Positions 9,348 through 19,778 of a DNA stretch of 35,570 bases are shown here, one piece after another. The stretch's first letter is position 1. The number at the start of each line of letters is the position of its first letter. A program made the translations under genes and the position numbers. This stretch comes from an uncultured Gammaproteobacteria bacterium (GTDB lineage: Bacteria > Pseudomonadota > Gammaproteobacteria > Poriferisulfidales > GCA-002705445). The stretch covers positions 1 through 35,570 of the forward strand of contig CAJWEM010000009.1 of assembly GCA_913031205.1 (NCBI GenBank). The letters are read 5' to 3'. The notes beneath the pieces are model-generated. The model saw only the letters and a list, made by a program, of their open reading frames with translations. It was not told the origin of the DNA and did not search any database.

Positions 9348-10748
9348 TTAAGATATACTGTCTTTATAGTAATTTATAAATTTCGCAATACTTCCTGCGC
9401 CCATTGTCAGAAGAATATCATTATCTTTTATATTATTATTAACATAGTTTGCTATTTCTAAGTGGTCATTTATTAATAATACATTTTTATTAAATTTTTT
9501 GATTTCTGATGCAATTACATCTGAGCTAATATTATCAATGGTTTTCTCATTAGCTGAATATATATCCATTAGAATAAGATTATCAACACTTTTTAGGACA
9601 TCAATAAAATAATTAAAATGTTCAGCAGTTCTTGAATACCTATGCGGCTGAAAAATCATCGTAATATTTTTTTCTTTCCAGACTTCTTTAATTGTTCTCA
9701 AGACTTGTTTAATTTCTGTAGGGTGATGGCCATAGTCATCAATCCACATAAAGCTCTTACCTTTTGTTTTATAACTTCCAAGAACTTCAAATCGCCTTTT
9801 TATGCCAGGAAAGTTTTTTAGAGATTTTTGAATACTTTTAATTGAAATACCTAATTCTCTAGAAACTGCTATTGCTGCTAAACAATTTAAAACATTATGC
9901 TCTCCTGGCATGTTAAATTGTATCTCATATATTTTATCGTTTTCTTTATAATCAAAAATTGCTGGAATATTATTCAAATCTTTTGGAAAAGCAATAAAAT
10001 CTGAGTCTGTGTCAAAACCAAAAGTCTTGATTGGTCGAGATATTTTAGGAATAATGGATTTCGTATTTATGTCAGAGATATTTAATAAACATAGTCCGTA
10101 AAAAGGTAAATTATTTACAAACTCTATAAAATTTTTTTTTAAAAAATCAAAGCTGTTTTTATGATTTTCTAAATGATCTTTGTCAATATTTGTTATTACC
10201 GACATAAGTGGCTGAAGATGTAAAAATGAGGCATCACTTTCATCAGCTTCCGCTATAAGATACTCACTTGATCCTAGTTTAGCATTACTTGAATCAATTA
10301 TCTTGCCTCCAATAATATAAGTTGGATCAAATTTTGCCTCGTTCATAATATGAGATAATATTGAGGTCGTGGTAGTTTTCCCGTGTGTTCCTGCAATAGC
10401 GACCCCAAAACTAAATCTCATTAACTCTGCTAACATTTCTGCTCTCTTAATTATAGGTATACCAAGTTCCTTAGCATATGTTAACTCTGGATTTTCTTTA
10501 CTTATTGCACTTGACACAACGACAACATCCTTAGATAAAATGTTTTCCTTTTTATGTCCGATAAAGATTTTAATATGTTTTTCTTTAAGATTATCAATTG
10601 TTGCAGATACATTTAGGTCTGATCCAGAAACCTCATATCCAAGATCGCATAGTATTAAAGCTATGCCAGACATTCCACTACCACCGATACCTATAAAATG
10701 TATCTTTTTTACACGAGACATTATCTTATTTTTCAGCTCATTTTTCAT
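9348..10748 (-). CDS. murC: UDP-N-acetylmuramate--L-alanine ligase
   Basis: KIHFIGIGGSGMSGIALIL...GVAIAGTHGKTTTTSILSHI...EADESDASFLHLQP...DDYGHHPTEIKQVL. Confidence 0.97.
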   Translation of the reverse strand: MKNELKNKIMSRVKKIHFIGIGGSGMSGIALILCDLGYEVSGSDLNVSATIDNLKEKHIKIFIGHKKENILSKDVVVVSSAISKENPELTYAKELGIPIIKRAEMLAELMRFSFGVAIAGTHGKTTTTSILSHIMNEAKFDPTYIIGGKIIDSSNAKLGSSEYLIAEADESDASFLHLQPLMSVITNIDKDHLENHKNSFDFLKKNFIEFVNNLPFYGLCLLNISDINTKSIIPKISRPIKTFGFDTDSDFIAFPKDLNNIPAIFDYKENDKIYEIQFNMPGEHNVLNCLAAIAVSRELGISIKSIQKSLKNFPGIKRRFEVLGSYKTKGKSFMWIDDYGHHPTEIKQVLRTIKEVWKEKNITMIFQPHRYSRTAEHFNYFIDVLKSVDNLILMDIYSANEKTIDNISSDVIASEIKKFNKNVLLINDHLEIANYVNNNIKDNDILLTMGAGSIAKFINYYKDSIS

Positions 10749-11827
10749 TTATTTATTTTCATAATATTTTCAATTTCATTACAAATTTCTTCAGTAGAGT
10801 TACTGTTATTCAAATTATAAATATTCTCTGAAAGGGAATTTAAAAGGTCTACATTATTAATTAATTTTAAAATAATATTGGCAAGATATTTTTCTGTAAG
10901 ATTTTTTTGATCAATTAGAATAATTGCGTCTCTCTTCTCTAAAAAAGAACAATTCTGCAATTGATGATTATCAACAGCATATGGATATGGTATAACAATT
11001 GCTGGAATCCCTTGGTTCATTATTTCTGTCAAAGTTATAGCTCCACCCCTACATATTATTAAATCACACCATTCATAAACCTCACTCATATCGTCAATAT
11101 ATTCTCTAAGATCTATATTTACTTCAAAATTATTATATTGAATCTCAGCGCTCTTATGTGTTTTTCCTGTTTGGTGAATAATATTAATTTCATATTCTGT
11201 TTTTCTTAATATCTCATAAACAGCCTTGGGGATAATTTCATTAAACACTTTTGCTCCTAAACTACCACCGATTACTGCGATATTAAATACGTTTTTATTA
11301 TGTGTTGCTTTTTTTCTTGGAAGACCTTCATATCTTGAAGGGTTTCCTAAAAATTTATATTTTTCATTTTGAATACTCATCGGAAATCCAACTATTATAA
11401 GTTTTGAGAAAAATCTTGATATGTTATTTGCTAGGCCAAAAACTATATTTTGTTCGTGAATTATTATTGGTCTATTAAGAAAAATTCCTGCGATTACACA
11501 TGGAAAACTGATATAGCCACCCATAGACAATATAGCATTTGGTGATATTTTTTTTAAAATCATAAATGCCTGATATGAAGCTTTAGCTATTTTGAAAGGT
11601 AATTTAAGAATTACTTTCAAACCTTTTCCTCTAACACCTGAAAAATCTATATGATGAAAAGATATATTTTCCCCTTTAATTATATCTTTCTCCATGCCAT
11701 TCTTTGTTCCAATCCAAAAAATATTTACATTTTTTAAAATTAAATTTTTTGCTATACATAACCCAGGGTAAACGTGCCCTCCAGTACCAGCTGCAAGTAT
11801 GACTAAATTTTTCTTTATTTCTTTCAT
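10745..11827 (-). CDS. murG: UDP-GlcNAc:lipid I N-acetylglucosaminyltransferase; start re-assigned from ORF start 11890 to ATG 11827
   Basis: MKEIKKNLVILAAGTGGHVYPGLCIAKNL...SFHHIDFSGVRGKG...ICRGGAITLTEIMNQGIPAIVIPYPYAVDNHQ. The ORF-track start overlaps ftsW. Confidence 0.94.
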   Translation of the reverse strand: MKEIKKNLVILAAGTGGHVYPGLCIAKNLILKNVNIFWIGTKNGMEKDIIKGENISFHHIDFSGVRGKGLKVILKLPFKIAKASYQAFMILKKISPNAILSMGGYISFPCVIAGIFLNRPIIIHEQNIVFGLANNISRFFSKLIIVGFPMSIQNEKYKFLGNPSRYEGLPRKKATHNKNVFNIAVIGGSLGAKVFNEIIPKAVYEILRKTEYEINIIHQTGKTHKSAEIQYNNFEVNIDLREYIDDMSEVYEWCDLIICRGGAITLTEIMNQGIPAIVIPYPYAVDNHQLQNCSFLEKRDAIILIDQKNLTEKYLANIILKLINNVDLLNSLSENIYNLNNSNSTEEICNEIENIMKINK

Positions 11828-11831
11828 TATC

Positions 11832-12983
11832 TTATCGAATTGAACTATGCAGTGCTTTCTTATAAACATCTCTGTAGATTCTAAATACAATTGTAACTGC
11901 TAATAAGGAAACTAAATAGTTACTTCCTCCATAACTAAAAAAAGGTAAAGATAATCCCTTCGTTGGCAAAAGGCCTAAATTAACCGAAAGATTAAGTAAA
12001 ACTTGTATCATCAAATATATTCCAATCGCATAGGCAAGTAATCCTTGGAAGTTAAGGTCGACTCTTAATGCTTTATCACCTATTTTAAAGCATTTTCTAA
12101 AAAGTAAATAAAAAAGAAAAATTAAGAAAATTATACCAAAAATGCCAAGCTCCTCTCCTAGAACTGCAAAAATAAAATCTGTATGTGCCTCGGGTAAGAA
12201 AAATAATTTAGATGTGCTCGCCCCCAAACCTTTTCCAAAAATACTACCGCTTCCAATCGCCATTAGAGAAGAGCATAATTGATAACCGTCCTGAAAGTAA
12301 TTCTCACATGGGTTAAAGAAAGCTAGGCGCTTTAGCATATATGGATTGGAAATTATAATTAAAGTTGCAGATATAGACCCAGTTAATCCAATTAATAAAA
12401 GATGAGAATATTTTGCTTTAGCTATAAAAAGCATTAGCATAGTCATAAAAAATAAGATAAAAGTTGAACCAAAGTCGGGCTGTTTAATTAAGAAGAAAGC
12501 CCCGATAGATAACCAAAAAAACGGGATCATAAAAATCTTTATCTGTTTTATATTTTTTTTATTGATATCTAAAAAAGCACAAAGCCAAACTATATAAAAT
12601 AATTTAAAAAATTCAGATGGTTGAAATCCATATGGACCTATACTCAACCATCTTGTACTCCCCCCAACAGTTTTTCCAAAAAGCTCAACCAATATTAGTA
12701 AAAAAAGGAAAAATAGAAGTAAAACTTTATAATTTTTCTTTAAATTCTCTGTGCTTACATTGACAAAAAGTGAACATAATAAAACACTAATCATTAACCA
12801 TCCTAATTGTTTATAAAGATAAAAAAAAGGTCCTACTTTAGACTTCTCAGCAGACAATTCAATGGAAGCAGAAAATAAAGTAAGAAGTCCAAAAAGTATA
12901 ATAGAAAGAACTAAAAAAAATAAATTTAAATCAAAAAAAGGTTTTATCAAGTTACTTAAATCATTATTACTTTTTTTTAACAT
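11832..12983 (-). CDS. ftsW: SEDS-family peptidoglycan polymerase FtsW
   Basis: Multi-TM; GGSTRWLSIGPYGFQPSEFFKL...QPDFGSTFILF...AHTDFIFAVLGEELGIFG...LPFFSYGGSN. Confidence 0.95.
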   Translation of the reverse strand: MLKKSNNDLSNLIKPFFDLNLFFLVLSIILFGLLTLFSASIELSAEKSKVGPFFYLYKQLGWLMISVLLCSLFVNVSTENLKKNYKVLLLFFLFLLILVELFGKTVGGSTRWLSIGPYGFQPSEFFKLFYIVWLCAFLDINKKNIKQIKIFMIPFFWLSIGAFFLIKQPDFGSTFILFFMTMLMLFIAKAKYSHLLLIGLTGSISATLIIISNPYMLKRLAFFNPCENYFQDGYQLCSSLMAIGSGSIFGKGLGASTSKLFFLPEAHTDFIFAVLGEELGIFGIIFLIFLFYLLFRKCFKIGDKALRVDLNFQGLLAYAIGIYLMIQVLLNLSVNLGLLPTKGLSLPFFSYGGSNYLVSLLAVTIVFRIYRDVYKKALHSSIR

Positions 12984-12987
12984 TTAT

Positions 12988-14337
12988 CTAACCATGTTTT
13001 TTTAATACTTCATTTTTAAAATGATCACCGCGTTCTTCAAAAGATGAATACATGTCGAAGCTTGAACACGCTGGTGACAAAAGAATTGTTATTTTCTTTT
13101 CGTCAAATTTAGGAATACTTTTTGCTATTTTATAAGCCTCATCAACTGCTGATTTTATATCTTCAACTAGAACTTTGTTTTTTTTAATTTTAATATTTTC
13201 ATTCAACAATTTTTTACATTCTCCATATAATATTAAAAATACTGATTTATTTTGCAAAACTTCTTGTAATTTATCATAATTATTTGTCTTTGACCTTCCC
13301 CCAAGAATAAGAATAATATTTCCAGATATTGATTTTACAGCCGATATTGTAGATTCTATATTTGTAGACTTTGAGTCATTTATCCAAGAAATTTTATTTT
13401 TTTCACAAAATTTTTCCATTCTGTGTTGTATTGACTTGAAATCTTTAATCCCCTCAACTGCTTTTTCTAAATCTAGGTTTAGAATGTTAATGACTGCCAA
13501 AGATGCACAAATATTCTCCAAGTTATGCCTTCCGATAAGTTTTATTTCATTTTCACTCAGGATTTTTTCAGAGCCTTGAACGATATAGTTGGTACTGTCT
13601 ATTTTAACTATGCCAAAACTGGACTTATTTGGTGCAGTATCACAGCCAAATGAATAATGTAACGGAGCATTTTTAACATTTATATTTCTATCAGTTCGAT
13701 TAATAACAATACTATTTGAATTAAGAAATATCTTATGTTTAATTTTCTTATAATTTTCAAAATTTTTATGTCTATCCAAATGATCTGGAGTAATATTTGT
13801 GATTAAAGATACATCGCATTGTATCTTTTTTGTCATTTCTAATTGAAAACTAGATAATTCCAAAATATGGTATTCATAATCATTATATAAAAGTTCTAGT
13901 ACAGGAGTTCCAACATTGCCCCCTGCTGCTACTTTCTTGCCTAAAAATTTTAACATATACTCCAAAATAAGAGTTACAGAAGTTTTTCCGTTTGAGCCAG
14001 TTACACATACTATATTCTTGCGGTTATAAGAATCAAAAATGTCAACGTCTGTTTGAATATTTTTATTTTGACTATTTATTTTTTCTATGAAATCTTTTTT
14101 TAAACATACCCCAGGACTTACAATAAAATTATCATGAGAAGCTATTAATTTATTTTCAAGAGGTCCTAAAATTATATTCTCCTCTTTGATATTTTTTTTT
14201 ATACCATCAGTGAGGTCAAGGTCTTTTCTTGTGTCATATGCCTTAAATTCAATTTTGTTTTTTTTAAAAAATTTTGCCACTGATATACCTGTCTTACCAA
14301 GGCCAATTATTGCTGCAGGTAATTTACTCGCGATCAT
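12988..14337 (-). CDS. murD: UDP-N-acetylmuramoylalanine--D-glutamate ligase
   Basis: AAIIGLGKTGISVAKF...VCVTGSNGKTSVTLILEYML...LELSSFQLE...ITPDHLDRHKNFENY. Confidence 0.95.
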   Translation of the reverse strand: MIASKLPAAIIGLGKTGISVAKFFKKNKIEFKAYDTRKDLDLTDGIKKNIKEENIILGPLENKLIASHDNFIVSPGVCLKKDFIEKINSQNKNIQTDVDIFDSYNRKNIVCVTGSNGKTSVTLILEYMLKFLGKKVAAGGNVGTPVLELLYNDYEYHILELSSFQLEMTKKIQCDVSLITNITPDHLDRHKNFENYKKIKHKIFLNSNSIVINRTDRNINVKNAPLHYSFGCDTAPNKSSFGIVKIDSTNYIVQGSEKILSENEIKLIGRHNLENICASLAVINILNLDLEKAVEGIKDFKSIQHRMEKFCEKNKISWINDSKSTNIESTISAVKSISGNIILILGGRSKTNNYDKLQEVLQNKSVFLILYGECKKLLNENIKIKKNKVLVEDIKSAVDEAYKIAKSIPKFDEKKITILLSPACSSFDMYSSFEERGDHFKNEVLKKHG

Positions 14338-14347
14338 CTATTTATCT

Positions 14348-15427
14348 CTATCGAAGTTTTAATGTTGCCAAACCTATTAATATTAGTATAAAACTTATAA
14401 TCCAAAATCTAACCACAACTTTCGGTTCCGCCCATCCTTTTTGTTCAAAATGATGATGAAAAGGTGCCATTAAAAAAACTCTTTTCTTCCTAAATTTAAA
14501 GGATGTAACTTGAATTATTACTGATAATGCTTCGATAACAAATATACCTCCCATTATTATTAAAACTATTTCTTGGCGAACAATTATGGACATTAAGCCT
14601 AAAGCTGCTCCCAAGGATAATGCTCCAACATCTCCCATGAATACTTGTGCCGGGTAAGTATTGAACCATAAAAAACCAAGACCTGAACCAACAACGGCAC
14701 CAATGAAGATAGTAATTTCACCTGAATTTTTTATGTAAGGAATTAATAAGTATTCTGAAAAGTTTATATTACCACTTAAATATGCAAATATACCGAATGC
14801 ACCGCTAACTAATACGATTGGCATTATAGCAAGGCCATCAAGGCCATCGGTTAGATTAACAGCATTACTTGTAGAAATTATTACCAATATTACAAATGGA
14901 ATAAAAAATATTCCTAAATCAATTACGATATCCTTAAAAAAAGGAATAATAAGTTGTTGTTCTTGAGGTGTTTCCAAAAAATTGTACATAATAATAGCGA
15001 GTGTGCCTGCAGAAACTAATTGTAAAATAATTTTCTGCTTAGCTGATATACCTTTTTTATTTTTTTTTAATTTTTGATAATCGTCTATCAAACCAATAAC
15101 TGCAAAGGATAATGAAATAAAAATTAAATATAGAATGTATTTATTTTCTAAATCTGCCCATATTAAAGTGCTCACCATTAAGGAGAAAATTATTAACAGA
15201 CCCCCCATTGTTGGTGTTCCTGACTTCTTTAGATGAGATTCTGGACCGTCATCTCTGATAATTTCTGAAATATTTTCAAGTGAAAATTTTCTTATTATTA
15301 CAGGGCCAATTAATAAAGAAATTATTAAAGCTGTTATAATACTTAAAATTGCTCTTAAAGTTATGTATTCAAAAACTAAAAAACTTGAACTAAAGCTACT
15401 AAGGTAATCAACTAAATATAGAAACAT
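14348..15427 (-). CDS. mraY: Phospho-N-acetylmuramoyl-pentapeptide transferase
   Basis: [24 protein letters not shown]...IDDYQKL...[14 protein letters not shown]...[16 protein letters not shown]...[25 protein letters not shown]. Confidence 0.97.
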   Translation of the reverse strand: MFLYLVDYLSSFSSSFLVFEYITLRAILSIITALIISLLIGPVIIRKFSLENISEIIRDDGPESHLKKSGTPTMGGLLIIFSLMVSTLIWADLENKYILYLIFISLSFAVIGLIDDYQKLKKNKKGISAKQKIILQLVSAGTLAIIMYNFLETPQEQQLIIPFFKDIVIDLGIFFIPFVILVIISTSNAVNLTDGLDGLAIMPIVLVSGAFGIFAYLSGNINFSEYLLIPYIKNSGEITIFIGAVVGSGLGFLWFNTYPAQVFMGDVGALSLGAALGLMSIIVRQEIVLIIMGGIFVIEALSVIIQVTSFKFRKKRVFLMAPFHHHFEQKGWAEPKVVVRFWIISFILILIGLATLKLR

Positions 15428-15431
15428 ATCT

Positions 15432-16808
15432 TTAAATCCTCGTTTTCAAAAATTCTACGTATTCTTCTAATTTTGCACTTCTTGAACCTTTTATTAGAAT
15501 ACAAGATGAAGACTCTAAATTATTGTTAAGGTATGACTTTAGGCTTTCTGCATCTTCAAAGTGATGTCCATCTTCTCCGAAAACATTTGATGCCCTATTG
15601 CTATATTTACCTATGCTCAAAAATTCATCGACACCCATTTCTTTTGCATACTCACCAATTTCAGTGTGGAAAGATTCTGATTTGTCCCCTAACTCTACCA
15701 TATCACCCATTAAAACCAATTTTTTTTGATCGTTTCTTGCAAGAAATGATAGAGCTGCTTTAAATGAACTTGGGTTTGCGTTATAGCAATCATCTATTAA
15801 TTTAATATTATTACTGATCTCATGAACCTTTAATCTTGATGAAACAGATTCAAACGTTTCAATTTTATTTTGAATATCTTCTAACCTAATTCCAAGAGCA
15901 ATTGCGATAGAAATAACACAGGCAGCATTTGAAAAATTATGGTCGCCGTTTAATTTTAGAGAAAAATCTTTATTAAATTTTTTATAGCTAAAATTGAAAG
16001 TATTTTGATTTCTCTTTTTTATAAACGAAAAAGAAGTTTTAAAAAGAAAATTCTTACAGATTTCTAATATTCTTTTACGAAAACCTTGATCATGTCCAAA
16101 AAAAATCTTGTTTTTTTTATCAATAATATTCGAATACTTATCGTCAGAATTAATTATGGCTGTTCCGTTACTTAGAAGATGCTTAAAGATACTATACTTT
16201 TCTTTTGCAGTATTATCCAAAGTCCCAAAACCTTCAATATGTGCATATCCGATGTTTGTTACCGCCGCTACATTAGGTTTAACAATTTTTGATAAAGGCT
16301 CTATTTCATTCAATCCGTTAGCTCCAATTTCTACTATTACATAATCGTCATCTTGATTTGAAGAAAAGATAGTAAGTGGCACGCCAATGTGATTATTTAA
16401 GTTTCCTCGGGTATAAGTAATTTTATACCCTGATAAAACGTGAGCTAACATCTCTTTTACAGTTGTCTTACCATTGGAGCCTGTTATGGCAATAAATTTT
16501 GCTTTGCTTTGAAGTCTTATGAATTCGCTAATTTTGTGAAGTGCTACAACTGTATCTTTTACTAAAATATATGATTTATTCTTAAGATCTATGTCTTGAA
16601 TCTTTTCTGAGGAAACTATACATGAAGCTTTTTTAAGTGAATCTTTAATAAAATTATGCCCATCATAACTTTTACCCTTTATACATATAAAAACATCGTC
16701 TTTTTTAATAGTTCTAGAATCTATTGAGAATTTTGACACTTTTTTATCATTGCCAAAAAGCTCGCCATCTACAAAACTTGAAATTTCACTTAAATAGTAT
16801 TTATGCAT
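15432..16808 (-). CDS. murF: UDP-N-acetylmuramoyl-tripeptide--D-alanyl-D-alanine ligase
   Basis: [28 protein letters not shown]...[21 protein letters not shown]...[13 protein letters not shown]...[15 protein letters not shown]. Confidence 0.95.
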   Translation of the reverse strand: MHKYYLSEISSFVDGELFGNDKKVSKFSIDSRTIKKDDVFICIKGKSYDGHNFIKDSLKKASCIVSSEKIQDIDLKNKSYILVKDTVVALHKISEFIRLQSKAKFIAITGSNGKTTVKEMLAHVLSGYKITYTRGNLNNHIGVPLTIFSSNQDDDYVIVEIGANGLNEIEPLSKIVKPNVAAVTNIGYAHIEGFGTLDNTAKEKYSIFKHLLSNGTAIINSDDKYSNIIDKKNKIFFGHDQGFRKRILEICKNFLFKTSFSFIKKRNQNTFNFSYKKFNKDFSLKLNGDHNFSNAACVISIAIALGIRLEDIQNKIETFESVSSRLKVHEISNNIKLIDDCYNANPSSFKAALSFLARNDQKKLVLMGDMVELGDKSESFHTEIGEYAKEMGVDEFLSIGKYSNRASNVFGEDGHHFEDAESLKSYLNNNLESSSCILIKGSRSAKLEEYVEFLKTRI

Positions 16809-16811
16809 AAG

Positions 16812-18266
16812 TTATTTTAAAATTTTTTGTACTTCTCTTTTATCACTAAAAAATATTCTTTTATTTGAAAATACCTGGAAATTTTCATGTCCTTTTCCCA
16901 AAATTAAAACTATCTTTTCCTTATTATTTTTATTTACACATTTTTTTATTGCTTTCTTTCTATCAAAAATAATTTTAAAACTACAACTAGGATGAATACC
17001 CTTTGCAATATCATCTACGATTATCTTTGGATCTTCATTTCTTGGATTATCATTTGTTAGTATTATATCACTAGAGTACTTACTAACAATTCCCCCCATA
17101 ATCTTTCTTTTCTTGGTATCTCTTTCGCCACCGCAGCCAAAAATTGTTATAATTTTCTTATCCGGATAGTGTAATTTAATTGATTGCATTACTTTTTTGA
17201 TTGAGTCAGGTGAATGGGCAAAATCGATAAAAACATAAGGGAAGCCTTTTTTATAATACCTGTTCATTCTTCCATCTACAGGCTTTAATTTAATTATGTT
17301 TTTCGTATAGACATTATAGTCTTTTTTGTTATTCGCTATTGCTGCAATTGAAGTAATAATATTTGACACTGTAAAGTTACCATATAATTTAGTTTTTATA
17401 TTTTTTGAGCCATACTTTGAATTTAAAATAAATTCAGTTCCAGATTCAGAAAATTTAATTTTACTAGCATAAAAATCTGCATCATTATCTTTAATTGATA
17501 CAGTGCTGACTAATTTTTTTTTGGATAGTGATTTCTTTAATTTCCTTCCATATATATCGTCTATACAAATTATTTTTTTCTTATTTCTATAATTTAAAAA
17601 AAGACTTAATTTTGTATGAAAATAATTTTTCATACTTTTGTGATAATCTAAATGATCTCGAGATAGATTTGTAAAAATTACAGAATCAAACTTTATACCA
17701 GCTATCCTTTTTTGGGCAATACCATGAGAAGAAACTTCTAAAGATAAATTCTTAATTTTTTTTTTCTCAAAACTTGCAATTTTTTTTATTATCTCTATAA
17801 CGCCAGGTGTTGTTAATGATTGTTTTTTTAAATTTGGATATATACCAGCTCCAACTGTACCAATGGTAGCGCACTTCTCGTTGTTAATATTTTTTAATTG
17901 GGCGATATAGTTCGCTACTGAGCTTTTTCCATTTGTCCCAGTAACACCGTATATTTTCATTTGCTTTTGGTTGAAATCGTAATATTTTTTCGAAATTTCT
18001 GCCATTTTACTTGCAACGCATGAAACTCCGTATAATATGCATTTACTACTGTATTTTTTTATTTCAATGGATGTTGTTTTGTTATAAATTATTAAAGAAG
18101 CTCCATTATTCACAGCCTCTATTAAGTATTTTTCAGACTCGCTATTTGTATTTTTTAAAAAAAAAATATAATCTTTTTTTATTTTTCTACTATCCTCACT
18201 CAATCCTTTGATACTAATATTACTTTTAGTAAATTTTTTATTTTTAAAAAGTTTTTCTAGATTCAT
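16812..18266 (-). CDS. murE: UDP-N-acetylmuramoyl-L-alanyl-D-glutamate--2,6-diaminopimelate ligase
   Basis: GVTGTNGKSSVANYIAQL...LEVSSHGIAQKR...RDHLDYHKSMKNY...FIDFAHSPDSIKKVM...TNDNPRNEDP (DNPR meso-DAP motif). Confidence 0.95.
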   Translation of the reverse strand: MNLEKLFKNKKFTKSNISIKGLSEDSRKIKKDYIFFLKNTNSESEKYLIEAVNNGASLIIYNKTTSIEIKKYSSKCILYGVSCVASKMAEISKKYYDFNQKQMKIYGVTGTNGKSSVANYIAQLKNINNEKCATIGTVGAGIYPNLKKQSLTTPGVIEIIKKIASFEKKKIKNLSLEVSSHGIAQKRIAGIKFDSVIFTNLSRDHLDYHKSMKNYFHTKLSLFLNYRNKKKIICIDDIYGRKLKKSLSKKKLVSTVSIKDNDADFYASKIKFSESGTEFILNSKYGSKNIKTKLYGNFTVSNIITSIAAIANNKKDYNVYTKNIIKLKPVDGRMNRYYKKGFPYVFIDFAHSPDSIKKVMQSIKLHYPDKKIITIFGCGGERDTKKRKIMGGIVSKYSSDIILTNDNPRNEDPKIIVDDIAKGIHPSCSFKIIFDRKKAIKKCVNKNNKEKIVLILGKGHENFQVFSNKRIFFSDKREVQKILK

Positions 18267-18283
18267 TAAATTTTATTAATAAT

Positions 18284-18418
18284 TTATTCATCATTTGCAG
18301 CTCCGCTAACCCACTCTGCTGCAGCTGAGATATCTCTGCCAATACCGTCAAAAGTATTGCAGCCAATTAATAATGTGAATCCTATAAAAATAATTCCGTA
18401 ATATAAAATGTTTTTCAT
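18284..18418 (-). CDS. Entericidin A/B-like small lipoprotein (44 aa), below the cutoff of the supplied ORF track
   Basis: Reverse complement: AGGAG SD, then ATG...TAA = MKNILYYGIIFIGFTLLIGCNTFDGIGRDISAAAEWVSGAANDE*. Lipobox LIGC; mature part CNTFDGIGRDISAAAEWVSGAA matches the entericidin pattern CNT..G.G.DI...G/A......A. Confidence 0.88.
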   Translation of the reverse strand: MKNILYYGIIFIGFTLLIGCNTFDGIGRDISAAAEWVSGAANDE

Positions 18419-18437
18419 AATAATCTCCTGTCTTCTG

Positions 18438-19778
18438 TTAATCTGCTTGTTTTCTTAAAAAAGCTGGAATATCTAAGAAATCTAAATCCAACTCGCCATT
18501 ACTATCCTTTCTATGCTCAATAGATTTGTTAAGCTTTAAATCTTTATCTTCAGCGAGATCCAGTTTGCCTTGATCTTTCTTTTTTACATATTCAGTTTGC
18601 TTGTTTAAATCCATTAATTCATTATCTTCATGGAAATCGTTGATTGCATCATAATTGTTGCTAAGCAATTCTGGAGCAGCATCTTCGTTTACATCTGCTT
18701 GAAGGGCACAAACTACCTCCTCAGGAGTTGGATCAAAAGTTGTTTCCTTATCATGAATTGTGGGCTCGAGAACAATGTCTACAGCCGGCGGTTCTTCTGC
18801 TTTCTGATTAGCTCCCGAATTATTCATTCCAGTCGCAACTATTGTTACTTTGAGTTTTTCGCCTAGTGATTCGTCGATTGAAGTCCCATAAAAAACATCG
18901 CCTTCTTCCTCATCAACAATCTCACCAATATATCTCCCGATGGTTTTAAACTCTCCACTTGTAAGACTTCCATCTGAAGTGATATTGATTAACAAACCTT
19001 TTGCATCACTAACATCTATATCTTCTAAAAGTGGGCATGCGATTGCCTGTTGGGTGGCATCTTCGGCACGATCAACACCTTCAGCAATTCCGCTACCCAT
19101 CATTGTAGAGCCAGCATTAGACATTACGCTTTTAACATCAGCAAAGTCCAAGTTGATTTCTCCAGGCTTCGTAATTAATTCTGCAATTCCACTTACAGCT
19201 CTCTCTAAAACTGAATTAGATTGATTCTTTGCTTCTGAAAGCTTCATATTATCATCATCACAAAGTTTATCATTCGGAATTACAATTAGTGAGTCAACTC
19301 TTCCTCTTAACTCTTCAATACCGATTTTTGCATTTTCCATTCTTTTCTTCTTTTCGTATTCCCACGGTTTTGTTACGACTGCAACGGTTAAAATTCCCAT
19401 TTCTTTCGCTAATTCTGCAATTACTGGTGAAGCACCTGTGCCAGTTCCTCCACCCATACCTGCAGTAATAAAAAGCATGTCGCAATTTTCAATTGCTTCT
19501 TTTATTTTATCTCGATCTTCTATTGCAGCTTGCTTGCCAATTTCTGGATTTGCCCCTGCACCTAGGCCTTTGGTGATGTTGTATCCAATATTACATTTAC
19601 GATTTTCGCTTACAGGATTATTTTTTAAATCTTGTGCGTCAGTATTTACACAAATAAAATCAACATCATCAATTTTATTTCTAATCATGTATTCAATTGC
19701 ATTATTACCACATCCTCCGACACCCACGACCTTGATGTCAGCTTTTTGTTCTCTTGTATCATTTAATTCAAAAGACAT
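18438..19778 (-). CDS. ftsZ: Cell division GTPase FtsZ; start re-assigned from 19823 to ATG 19778
   Basis: IKVVGVGGCGNNAI...GGGTGTGASPVIAELAKE...NLDFADVKSVM; C-terminal peptide LDIPAFLRKQAD. CCCCGGAGG SD directly upstream of ATG 19778. Confidence 0.97.
   Translation of the reverse strand: MSFELNDTREQKADIKVVGVGGCGNNAIEYMIRNKIDDVDFICVNTDAQDLKNNPVSENRKCNIGYNITKGLGAGANPEIGKQAAIEDRDKIKEAIENCDMLFITAGMGGGTGTGASPVIAELAKEMGILTVAVVTKPWEYEKKKRMENAKIGIEELRGRVDSLIVIPNDKLCDDDNMKLSEAKNQSNSVLERAVSGIAELITKPGEINLDFADVKSVMSNAGSTMMGSGIAEGVDRAEDATQQAIACPLLEDIDVSDAKGLLINITSDGSLTSGEFKTIGRYIGEIVDEEEGDVFYGTSIDESLGEKLKVTIVATGMNNSGANQKAEEPPAVDIVLEPTIHDKETTFDPTPEEVVCALQADVNEDAAPELLSNNYDAINDFHEDNELMDLNKQTEYVKKKDQGKLDLAEDKDLKLNKSIEHRKDSNGELDLDFLDIPAFLRKQAD

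Noticed and set aside
10369-10764. 131-aa + strand ORF
   Set aside because: Antisense to murC; no independent support.
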